A stretch of 40,667 nucleotides of DNA from Petrachloros mirabilis ULC683 (GTDB lineage: Bacteria; Cyanobacteriota; Cyanobacteriia; Thermosynechococcales; Thermosynechococcaceae): positions 1 through 40,667 of the forward strand of contig NZ_WVIC01000038.1 of NCBI RefSeq assembly GCF_009939295.1, in the 5' to 3' direction. This document shows positions 7,295 through 13,147 of the stretch, piece after piece. The notes beneath the pieces are model-generated. The model did not search any database. It saw only the letters and a list, made by a program, of their open reading frames with translations, and was not told the origin of the DNA. Numbering within the stretch: the stretch's first letter is position 1; each line of letters begins with the position of its first letter. The position numbers and the translations under genes were made by a program.

Positions 7295-7971
7295 CTTTTC
7301 CTTACCACTACCCCGTAAGGGGACGGAAACAAGTAAAAACTCCTCTGGCTTAAAGCACTTTGCCAAACTTTTCCTTACCACTACCCCGTAAGGGGACGGA
7401 AACACGGGTGGGACGGGGCAAAAGGATTTTTTTCATAAGCTTTTCCTTACCACTACCCCGTAAGGGGACGGAAACACATCGGTCCCAGATGGGACCCCCT
7501 CGATTTTTTTACTTTTCCTTACCACTACCCCGTAAGGGGACGGAAACGAGAGGAATTTTACGAGCTTCTCCCCAAGCTCGGCTTTTCCTTACCACTACCC
7601 CGTAAGGGGACGGAAACCCGTCTTGCGACGGTAGAAGGTTACTCGGACAGGGGCTTTTCCTTACCACTACCCCGTAAGGGGACGGAAACAGGTTCTCCCA
7701 ACTGTTTGGGTCCCCAGGGTTCCGCTTTTCCTTACCACTACCCCGTAAGGGGACGGAAACCCTTATTCAGCTGAGCAAGTTTCTCAGCTTGCTCAGCTTT
7801 TCCTTACCACTACCCCGTAAGGGGACGGAAACGATAACCGCCACGGTCAGGGCGGCCAGGGGAGCGACTTTTCCTTACCACTACCCCGTAAGGGGACGGA
7901 AACCGGTAGTGGTCATTCGTGTGATGGAAAACCTTCTTTTCCTTATCACTAATCCATAAGGGAACTGAAAC
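7295..7971 (+). CRISPR. CRISPR array, 10 repeats of 36 nt and 9 spacers
   Basis: Repeats start at 7295, 7368, 7440, 7512, 7582, 7654, 7725, 7797, 7868 and 7936. The first nine appear identical: they open CTTTTCCTTACCACTA, carry a CCCC-GTAA-GGGG stem-loop with a GNRA-type loop, and end ACGGAAAC. The tenth has six mismatches and ends ACTGAAAC. Spacers are 32-37 nt. The GAAAC 3' end predicts rightward transcription with ACGGAAAC as the 8-nt crRNA 5' handle. RT-Cas1/Cas2 sit on the leader side. An 11th, truncated repeat (CTTTTCCTTA) lies at 8008-8017. Several spacers contain perfect inverted repeats (see findings). Confidence 0.98.
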
Positions 7972-8007
7972 TTGGATCCGTTGCCCACAAAGGGCTTTGG
8001 GAACTCA

Positions 8008-8017
8008 CTTTTCCTTA
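8008..8017 (+). repeat. truncated CRISPR repeat at array end
   Basis: CTTTTCCTTA matches the first ten bases of the array repeat, positioned 36 nt after the tenth repeat, exactly where an eleventh would begin. It then breaks directly into sequence homologous to the 153-aa gene at 10218-10679, marking a recombination junction. Confidence 0.75.
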
Positions 8018-8128
8018 TTGTTTAGTCTCGCCCCCTGAAGGCAATTCGCATTGATATGGCGATTGATTGCCACTGGGTGATTGTGGCTCCCGGTTTACGT
8101 TCCTATCCAGATGCAGTCTGAGTTGGCT
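8017..8128 (+). pseudogene. fragment duplicated from the 153-aa gene at 10218-10679
   Basis: About 110 bp align with 10497-10607 of the intact gene at high identity. Both carry, for example, the same CACTGGGTGATTGTGGC block. Its translation gives SRPLKAIRIDMAIDCHWVIV against SRSLKAVRLDMAIDRHWVIV in the intact copy, but stop codons interrupt it at both ends. It has no start. It is fused directly to a truncated CRISPR repeat, so it marks rearrangement of the array's distal end. Confidence 0.85.
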
Positions 8129-8205
8129 TCGCTGCGTCTGTAATATCATTCGCGATGAAGAAATTTGTGAGAATATAAGTGCTATAAAATTTACTTTTCT
8201 CCTGG

Positions 8206-8672
8206 ATGCCAGCACGCGAACCTAAAATACAAGCTCAAGCTCGGACAATTTTAGACCAGATCGCCTCTACTCCCTTTGATCAGTGCCAACCATTGACCCG
8301 TCAATTTCAGAGTATTCCTGCTCGTCCTGAAATTTACGCCGTTAGGCATAGAACGGACGGATTACTTTACATTGGTAAAACCAAGAGTCTAAGAGGACGT
8401 TTTAGTGGTGGGCATAAGGCTTTTTTGTGGGCGTGGCTGGATAGATATCAAGATGAAGATGTGCGAATCGCAGTTCGGCTTATTCCATATTCAGAGAACC
8501 CTGCGCTATTAAGCTGATCGGCATTTAAATTTCCAGGTCGATCCCCTTGTGGCAAGGGCTTGAGAGCGATCAACATGCAGTTTAGATGCTTAACAGCTTA
8601 TTAGAACTAGAAGCAATCATTCTAAGGGCTACTCAGCCACCGTATAATGTCCAAATCCCAGCCGAAATGTGA
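8206..8672 (+). pseudogene. GIY-YIG nuclease-like gene, interrupted
   Basis: From ATG 8206 the frame encodes a GIY-YIG-like module: EIYAVRHRTDGLLYIGKTKS, then LRGRFSGGHKAFLWAWLDRY and DEDVRIAVRLIPY, ending at a stop at 8515-8517 (103 aa). A different frame from 8586 to 8672 supplies what looks like the missing C-terminus (LELEAIILRATQPPYNVQIP). Roughly 70 bp of unrelated sequence with stops lie between. The simplest reading is a small stand-alone GIY-YIG protein inactivated by a short insertion or replacement. Arg in KSLRGRF is retained, so the N-terminal piece might still fold. The C-terminal piece nearly touches the next small ORF. Confidence 0.65.
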
Positions 8673-8676
8673 AGCT

Positions 8677-8883
8677 ATGCAAACCAAAATTCAAAAACAA
8701 CTTTCCCCTATTGATGCCAAAGTTATTTTGGAACGTTTGCCTGAGCAAATTCAAGAAGCCTTAGTTGCACGTGCCAGTGAAATTGAATATCCAATCGAAG
8801 CAGTTATTGAAATGGCAATTGCTAGCTTTCTTGATACAGAAGCACTAGGCTTTGTAGATTGCAAACCAGGACGTGGACAATAA
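8677..8883 (+). CDS. small hypothetical protein, antitoxin-like (68 aa)
   Basis: The sequence MQTKIQKQLSPIDAKVILER, then LPEQIQEALVARASEIEYPI and EAVIEMAIASFLD, reads as a compact helical protein reminiscent of small DNA-binding or antitoxin-like cyanobacterial proteins. I cannot name the family. The start at 8677 fits the apparent domain; the frame is also open from an ATG at 8647. It follows the broken GIY-YIG gene directly, and the two probably formed an operon originally. The C-terminus runs to a normal stop and nothing suggests truncation. Confidence 0.5.
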   Translation: MQTKIQKQLSPIDAKVILERLPEQIQEALVARASEIEYPIEAVIEMAIASFLDTEALGFVDCKPGRGQ

Positions 8884-8908
8884 AATCATCTGGTGCTGGC
8901 AGAGGTCT

Positions 8909-8933
8909 AAACCCTTAGTAAGGGGATCGAAAC
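8909..8933 (+). repeat. decayed CRISPR repeat relic
   Basis: The 3' half of a repeat is recognisable: a CCCTTAGTAAGGGG stem-loop followed by ATCGAAAC. It aligns with the stem and handle of the array repeat at the expected spacing, but the 5' half is gone. It lies about 940 bp beyond the last full repeat. Confidence 0.55.
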
Positions 8934-8976
8934 ATTTGGATGCTTTGAAAAGGTCGATTAAGAGGGGATAGTCAGG

Positions 8977-9120
8977 ATGGAAAGTCTTAAGGTGCGGCAA
9001 AGAATAGGGCAGGATGGCATTCTGCATCTTGATATTCCAGTTGGGCTAACCGATCGGGATATTGAGGTAAGCTCTAGAGATCGTCATAGACAGTCGTTCC
9101 ACCCAACCACTTCCCCGTAA
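8977..9120 (+). pseudogene. antitoxin-like gene fragment (47 codons) ending in a CRISPR-repeat relic
   Basis: ATG 8977 opens a frame reading MESLKVRQRIGQDGILHLDI PVGLTDRDIEVS (spaced for reading), which resembles the N-terminus of small AbrB-like or VapB-type antitoxins common in cyanobacteria. The usual C-terminus is absent. The frame instead runs into TTCCCCGTAA, part of a CRISPR repeat relic, which supplies the stop. It is best viewed as a truncated gene captured in the array debris. Confidence 0.4.
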
Positions 9121-9124
9121 GAGG
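9107..9124 (+). repeat. CRISPR repeat relic, left of inserted element
   Basis: CCACTTCCCCGTAAGAGG resembles the central CCACTACCCCGTAAGGGG of the array repeat. It is cut off exactly where a 201-bp MITE-like element begins, and a matching right half resumes at 9326. Confidence 0.6.
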
Positions 9125-9325
9125 CTACGGTGTACACACATCTCTGGATAAACCCATTTCGCTCTGCATTAGCCCCCCCGACCCCCCCTCGCGCAGCGTG
9201 CCCGCAGGGCGTAATTCTGGGGGGAGATCAACAAAAACTGGGACTATTTCCCCCCAGAATTGGGGGGCTAGGGGGGCGAGTGCAAAGATTTTGAATGCTT
9301 GGCAAGACTTGTGTGTACACGGTAG
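9125..9325 (+). mobile_element. MITE-like palindromic element (family B) inserted in CRISPR relic
   Basis: The 201-bp element is bounded by 16-bp terminal inverted repeats, CTACGGTGTACACACA at 9125 and TGTGTGTACACGGTAG at 9310, with one mismatch. The interior holds a CCCCCCAGAATTGGGGGG-type palindrome and a nested block GCGCAGCGTGCCCGCAGGGC. It encodes nothing convincing. A partial reverse-oriented relative lies at 40614-40667. Flanks share TAAGAGG, possibly a target duplication. Confidence 0.75.
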
Positions 9326-9344
9326 CCCATAAGAGGACGGAAAC
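9326..9344 (+). repeat. CRISPR repeat relic, right of inserted element
   Basis: CCCATAAGAGGACGGAAAC retains the stem region and the exact ACGGAAAC handle of the array repeat. It is the farthest recognisable repeat remnant, about 1.37 kb past the last full repeat. It indicates that the array, or a sister array, once reached this point. Confidence 0.65.
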
Positions 9345-9589
9345 CGGATAAGGGAATAGTGCCAGCACGCACCCAACCCATCATCTGGCAAGAATGCACA
9401 ATCGCAAATACTAGTCCTAGAAACCGCGATTTGAGGAATCGGCATCATGCAACAGTATGACTCTAGCTCTCCCGAGCAGTTGTAGATTTTGACCAAGCCC
9501 ACCAAAGGCAATCAAAGCGTCTAAATCAGCTAGACCAGCATTATTTTCTTACACTACAATTTCTATATAACGGTTTACAGATCAATGGA

Positions 9590-9630
9590 GTACATGGGGT
9601 GCAGGGGGCAGTGCCCCCTGCACCCCGTAC
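9590..9630. repeat. near-perfect 41-bp inverted repeat
   Basis: The arms GGGGTGCAGGGGGCA (9596-9610) and TGCCCCCTGCACCCC (9612-9626) are exact complements around a single G. GTAC flanks both sides. It would form a cruciform or a very strong RNA hairpin upstream of hicB. It looks like a dispersed cyanobacterial palindromic repeat rather than a dedicated terminator, since no T-tract follows. Confidence 0.8.
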
Positions 9631-9679
9631 CTCACTCAGGTGAGAACCGCTGTATTCATTAATGTTGGAGCTAATGAGT

Positions 9680-9880
9680 ATGAAGTGGCGCGTAATTTTA
9701 GAGCCAGATCCAGAGACAAGTGATTGGGCGGCTTGGTGTCCTGAACTTCCTGGCTGTGTTTCTTGTGGAGAGAATCAAGCAGAAGCGCTAGCAAATATTC
9801 AAGAAGCCATTGCGCTTTACCTCGAACCCACTCCCATCGATCTTCAATCTGGTGCAATTTCTTGTGAAGTTACAGTCTGA
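9680..9880 (+). CDS. hicB: HicB-family antitoxin
   Basis: 66 aa from ATG 9680, preceded by GGAG at good spacing; the frame opens earlier at 9662. The sequence MKWRVILEPDPETSDWAAWC then PELPGCVSCGENQAEALANI and QEAIALYLE is the classic HicB partial RNase H-like fold. HicB neutralises the HicA mRNA interferase. Here HicB precedes a HicA-like start that overlaps its stop codon by one base (TGATG at 9878-9882), but that HicA is truncated. The antitoxin therefore survives without a functional partner nearby. A stable hairpin lies about 50 bp upstream. Confidence 0.85.
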   Translation: MKWRVILEPDPETSDWAAWCPELPGCVSCGENQAEALANIQEAIALYLEPTPIDLQSGAISCEVTV

Positions 9881-10011
9881 TGGGCGAGCGTATTCGCCGA
9901 ATGGATGCAAAGCAGGTTGAGAAAATTTTGCAGAAATATGGATTTCAAAGTCCCTCTCCCTCTCTGGGAAAGGGATTTAGGGTAAGGGTTACAAAAGTGG
10001 AACGCACCTAA
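9880..10011 (+). pseudogene. hicA: hicA toxin, truncated by a dispersed repeat
   Basis: ATG 9880 overlaps the hicB stop and encodes MGERIRRMDAKQVEKILQKY GFQ (spaced for reading), the normal N-terminal helix of HicA. The dsRBD-like core with its catalytic His is missing. From 9951 the frame passes into the repeat CCCTCTCCCTCTCTGGG...AGGGATTTAGGGTAAGGG and stops at 10009-10011 after 43 codons. The toxin should be inactive. Confidence 0.75.
9951..9991. repeat. dispersed palindromic repeat disrupting hicA
   Basis: This C/T-rich then G/A-rich stretch (TCCCTCTCCCTCTCTGGGAA then AGGGATTTAGGGTAAGGGTT) forms an imperfect hairpin and matches a kind of intergenic repeat widespread in bacterial genomes. 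It sits exactly where HicA homology ends. Confidence 0.6.
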
Positions 10012-10217
10012 CATTACTTAGCCTTTCTCCAGCAAACCCGTTGATCTCAAAACTCAAGAAACAAGCTTGCCATGACCAAAACGACTATGCTACTATTCAG
10101 ACTGTTCACCAAATGACGGGAACCACAAATGACATATTCTTAGCGCTGTGACTATTCCTCAATCTTCTTGAGTACTCAAGGGATTGATGTACCTAAAGTC
10201 AAGCTAAGAGGTGAATC
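10012..10217. other. intergenic stretch without recognised features
   Basis: This spacer between the truncated hicA and the 153-aa gene carries no convincing ORF, repeat relic or terminator by eye. A purine-rich AGCTAAGAGGTG just before 10218 can serve as the ribosome binding site of the following gene. Confidence 0.5.
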
Positions 10218-10679
10218 ATGTCATACCAAGTCATTTGGTTTAGGGATGCAGCTAAACGATTGAAGCTGCTAGAGCCGAACCTGGCGTTTGAGTCTTTAAT
10301 CGATATTGTGAATACTCACCTTCCCCGCCTAGCCGGAACCCTAGTGAGTCAGGGAAGTGACCTAAATAACCCCGAAGCGTGGTGGCAAGGGTTGGGAATG
10401 GATGCCATGCTGCGCCTGGAGCGCAAGTGTGGCAAGGTAGAGCGGGTTGCAGTTTGCCTTGCCTCCAACTGGCCTCAAGGCCAGGAAGCGCTCAAAATTG
10501 TTCAGTCTCGCTCCCTAAAGGCAGTTCGCCTTGATATGGCAATTGATCGCCACTGGGTGATTGTGGCACCCAGTTCACGTCCCTACCCAGATTACATCTG
10601 GGTTGACTTTTTCTACGCAGTCATCGATCGCCAGCCCGGTTATCGTGGCTGCTCATTGCTGGAGGTGCCATCTGGCTAG
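10218..10679 (+). CDS. unknown CRISPR-locus protein (153 aa)
   Basis: I do not recognise this family. The protein is mixed alpha/beta with conserved-looking blocks WFRDAAKRLKLLEPNLAFES, AWWQGLGMDAMLRLERK, and RLDMAIDRHWVIVAP near residue 110. It has no signal peptide or membrane segment. It starts at ATG 10218 behind AAGAGGTG. A diverged 110-bp piece of the same gene is fused to the end of the CRISPR array at 8017-8128, so the family has been tied to this array through rearrangement. It lies between the array and the CARF gene, and a strong hairpin follows at 10692. A CRISPR-linked role is inferred from position only. Confidence 0.7.
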   Translation: MSYQVIWFRDAAKRLKLLEPNLAFESLIDIVNTHLPRLAGTLVSQGSDLNNPEAWWQGLGMDAMLRLERKCGKVERVAVCLASNWPQGQEALKIVQSRSLKAVRLDMAIDRHWVIVAPSSRPYPDYIWVDFFYAVIDRQPGYRGCSLLEVPSG

Positions 10680-10691
10680 ATAGCCAAAGAG

Positions 10692-10720
10692 GGGCGACTG
10701 TTCATTCAGAACAGTCGCCC
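10692..10720 (+). terminator. strong hairpin, possible terminator
   Basis: GGGCGACTGTTC and GAACAGTCGCCC form a perfect 12-bp stem around the five-base loop ATTCA, 13 bp after the stop of the 153-aa gene. No clear T-tract follows, so termination may be partial. Confidence 0.6.
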
Positions 10721-10755
10721 ATTTGCATGAAAAGTAACTAAAGAGGAATAATGTC

Positions 10756-11874
10756 GTGTTTAAGTCCGTGATCTGTTCAGTAGGAACCAGTGCAGCAAAG
10801 AACTTAAGTGGCATTCCTCCATCTGCGCTAGAAAATTGGGTTTTAGAGCAAGGTGGTATTGATACAGCTTCTGAAGTTATGTTTAATAGCTTTAAAGATA
10901 AAGAACCCAGTGACGAAAATTTAGCGAGGTATTTGTCTGCTGAAATACATTCGCTGGTCAGAATTGGAATTGATAAAGGTAGCAGAATACTGTTGTTGGC
11001 TTCCGAGACTATTGATGGTCAAGCTTGTGCCTTAGCTCTAAAAAAATATCTCGAATCCTATTGGAAAGGCATTGACGTACAAACAAAAAAAATTGAAGGT
11101 CTACAGGTTCAAAATGCCGATAGATTTCGCCAACAGGGAGTCATAAATTTTATTAAAGAAGCAATTGCCGAGATAGATTGCCATGGCAATAATGTAATTC
11201 TTAACCCAACTGGAGGTTATAAGGCACTAGTTCCCTACATGGTCTTATTGGGAATGATCAAGTCGGTGAAATGCAATTATATTTTTGAGCGCTCTACAAG
11301 CTTATTAGAACTACCACCCCTACCAATTGAATTTGATCGAAATCAATTTGAAGTGCATAAAGAATTATTTGAACAAATTGAACGTGACTCCTCAATCTCT
11401 AAACAAGATTGGGGAGATAAGGTTTCTTATGAGGATCGATCCTGGTTCGAGCCTTTAGTTGAAGAAATGGGTGATAATCAAATTACACTTTCTGCGGCAG
11501 GTTTTTTGTTTCTTGAGGCCATGCAAAAACCGGCAAAAAAATTGGTTTCTTACCTCTCAAAACAAGCAATTAAAGATTGCTTTGAAAATATTGCGACACT
11601 GGATAATCGAGATCCATTCCGTTATCTAAATCAAGTATCTAAATCTGGACTAAATGAAGATAATGTACATATACATACAGATGGTTTGTATTGGTTAAAA
11701 CCTGGAAGGACAACCGATCGATATCTAGTCTCAACTGAAGACTGGAGACTGCTCGTTTGGAGAGTAATTCGTGAAGATCAAGTAGGAAAAGACTATTCAA
11801 CTAAGATTAAGGTTGATCCAGCTAAAGAAAGAAATGAATATGCTCCATTTATGCGAATGGATTTTGTGACTTGA
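10756..11874 (+). CDS. CARF-domain effector with RelE-like C-terminal domain (Cami1-like)
   Basis: 372 aa from GTG 10756, with AAGAGGA upstream. Residues 1-185 form a CARF domain: strand 1 ends VICSVGTSAAKNL, and the ligand-pocket signature is VILNPTGGYKALVPYM (147-162), so it should bind cyclic oligoadenylate made by Cas10. Residues about 195-265 look like a winged-helix linker. The C-terminal 100 residues contain HTDGLYWLKPG and RTTDRYLVSTEDWRLLVWRV, which resembles a RelE-type mRNA interferase and not HEPN, since no RxxxxH motif is seen. This would make it a CARF-RelE (Cami1-type) effector that cuts mRNA at ribosomes. CARF is confident; RelE is inferred from pattern. Confidence 0.8.
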   Translation: MFKSVICSVGTSAAKNLSGIPPSALENWVLEQGGIDTASEVMFNSFKDKEPSDENLARYLSAEIHSLVRIGIDKGSRILLLASETIDGQACALALKKYLESYWKGIDVQTKKIEGLQVQNADRFRQQGVINFIKEAIAEIDCHGNNVILNPTGGYKALVPYMVLLGMIKSVKCNYIFERSTSLLELPPLPIEFDRNQFEVHKELFEQIERDSSISKQDWGDKVSYEDRSWFEPLVEEMGDNQITLSAAGFLFLEAMQKPAKKLVSYLSKQAIKDCFENIATLDNRDPFRYLNQVSKSGLNEDNVHIHTDGLYWLKPGRTTDRYLVSTEDWRLLVWRVIREDQVGKDYSTKIKVDPAKERNEYAPFMRMDFVT

Positions 11875-11894
11875 GGAGTAACTAAGCACTAAAT

Positions 11895-12479
11895 TTAATA
11901 CCCTCGATGTTTTGGCTCCCCAAAGACTTGAGCCAATGAACCAGAAAAACCAGGTAGCAGCGGCGAGCTAAGAATATCTGTTGCAAAGAGCGTTGCCACT
12001 TGCTTCAACATTGCCTGGTCTCGACGGTACACCTGCACCTGGTGTAACTCGGGGTCAACAATCCAATACTCCTGAACCCCCTGTTGGGAGTACAGCTTCA
12101 GTTTGAGCTGACAATCTCGTTGTACATTTTGCTCTCCAGGCGACAGAACTTCAACGATTAACTCAGGCGCACCGACTAAATGTTCAGCTTCGTTGAGCAA
12201 CTGGTGCAGTCGGGCATGACTTGCCCAGGCCACATCGGGAATAACGTTATCCTCGTCGCTCAAGAGAATACCCGGAGCAAAGGCCGCTTCCCCTAGGCCA
12301 CTCTCCTGAGACCAGCAATCCAGGGCGCTAAAGATCCGTCCAGTGATTTGCTGATGGCTCCAGCGCGGTGCTCGGGTCACGATTAAGGCTCCATCGATAA
12401 TTTCATAGCGCTTGTCGTTGTCTGCAAAAAGGGCTAAGTCGCGCGTCGTCCAGTGAACACGATTCATTGTCGAACCCAT
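11895..12479 (-). CDS. Uma2 family endonuclease-like protein (DUF820)
   Basis: 194 aa. The pattern KRYEIIDGALIVTRAP, VIPDVAWASHARL, LIVEVLSPGEQNVQRDCQLK and KLKLYSQQGVQEYWIVDPEL is the PD-(D/E)XK-like Uma2 fold, with the putative active-site Asp in PDVAW, Glu in VEVLS and Lys in KLKLY. These restriction-endonuclease-like proteins are highly multiplied in cyanobacteria; their substrates are mostly unknown. It lies opposite in strand to the surrounding CRISPR genes, convergent with the CARF gene (20 bp apart), so it is probably an independent insertion. Met5 (MNRVHW) at 12467 is an alternative start. Confidence 0.9.
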   Translation of the reverse strand: MGSTMNRVHWTTRDLALFADNDKRYEIIDGALIVTRAPRWSHQQITGRIFSALDCWSQESGLGEAAFAPGILLSDEDNVIPDVAWASHARLHQLLNEAEHLVGAPELIVEVLSPGEQNVQRDCQLKLKLYSQQGVQEYWIVDPELHQVQVYRRDQAMLKQVATLFATDILSSPLLPGFSGSLAQVFGEPKHRGY

Positions 12480-12613
12480 GACGATGACCTTGGAGAAGGA
12501 CTTGCTTCTAATCTAGCGAAAGCATCCCTCAATGGCTGAGCATGCCATGCTTCGTCATTCGCATGAGTTTGTGACTTTCTCGAAGGAGTGGGCGTTACGA
12601 TAGGGACGGGTTA

Positions 12614-12766
12614 ATGATGATGGGGGGTCTTATGCAGGTTAAACATTGGCAAAGCAGCGGTCGTCCACAGCAGAAAAGCCGCAAAACGCCCAAAACTGTG
12701 CGACGCAAGCAGCGCCTGACGCAGCATCTGCGGCGGAAACTGAAATCTCTCGGCACTGAAAAATGA
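12614..12766 (+). CDS. tiny basic protein (about 50 aa)
   Basis: Four in-frame ATGs (12614, 12617, 12620, 12632) lead into MQVKHWQSSGRPQQKSRKTP followed by KTVRRKQRLTQHLRRKLKSL. The protein is extremely rich in Lys and Arg with a predicted C-terminal amphipathic helix, so it is likely to bind nucleic acid if made. I do not know a family for it. An antisense frame (12595-12816) is open only because of the Arg/Lys-rich composition and looks unnatural. It lies alone between the Uma2 gene and the effector operon. Coding status is uncertain. Confidence 0.4.
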   Translation: MMMGGLMQVKHWQSSGRPQQKSRKTPKTVRRKQRLTQHLRRKLKSLGTEK

Positions 12767-12944
12767 ATTTTTCTGTAGAAGTGGAACGTTTCAAATAGGC
12801 TTTTGAAGTTAATCAAGGTCTAAATTAAGAATTATTAAAAGTCTGTTTTCGTCATTTATGATGGGAAGAACTCAAAATGGTTTATAGAATCTCAAAATAA
12901 GGTGAGTTTCAATAGTTGAGTCACGACGAGTGACTGATGGTGCG

Positions 12945-13087
12945 TTAGAGGCGGTTTGAAAAGTTTCTAACGCCTTGCACCCGCCCCCTAAATCCCCCAT
13001 TCTGGGGGACTTAAGAGTGATCAAAGCCCCCCAGAATGGGGGGTTGGGGGACGAGTGTAGAGCAAGACTTTAGAGACAGCCTCTTAA
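12945..13087 (+). mobile_element. MITE-like palindromic element (family A)
   Basis: The 143-bp element starts TTAGAGGCGGTTTGAAAAG and ends with the imperfect complement ending GCCTCTTAA. The centre holds CCCCCATTCTGGGGG and CCCCCCAGAATGGGGGG palindromes. Its first 90 bp nearly match 40516-40600. It lies 60 bp upstream of cas10 and probably contributes part of that gene's upstream region. No ORF. Confidence 0.75.
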
Positions 13088-13147
13088 GCTCTGACCGACT
13101 GGTCTGATAGCAGTTAAGTGGTTTGATGGCAGCGTGGATAGTGCTTA

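Noticed and set aside
7360-7605. ORF through the CRISPR array (repeated FSLPLPRKGTET)
   Set aside because: The periodic protein is simply the translated repeat; it is not a gene.
7295-7971. Leftward transcription of the array
   Set aside because: The GAAAC end of the repeat, the degenerate repeat at the right end and cas1/cas2 on the left all point to a left-hand leader and rightward transcription.
9125-9511. Leftward 128-aa ORF
   Set aside because: It runs through the MITE-like element and repeat relics; composition follows the palindromes.
10692-10720. Hairpin as another CRISPR-repeat relic
   Set aside because: Its 12-bp stem and loop do not match the array repeat or its handle.
12595-12816. 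Leftward 73-aa Cys/Arg-rich ORF
   Set aside because: It is antisense to the basic micro-ORF and has an improbable amino-acid composition.
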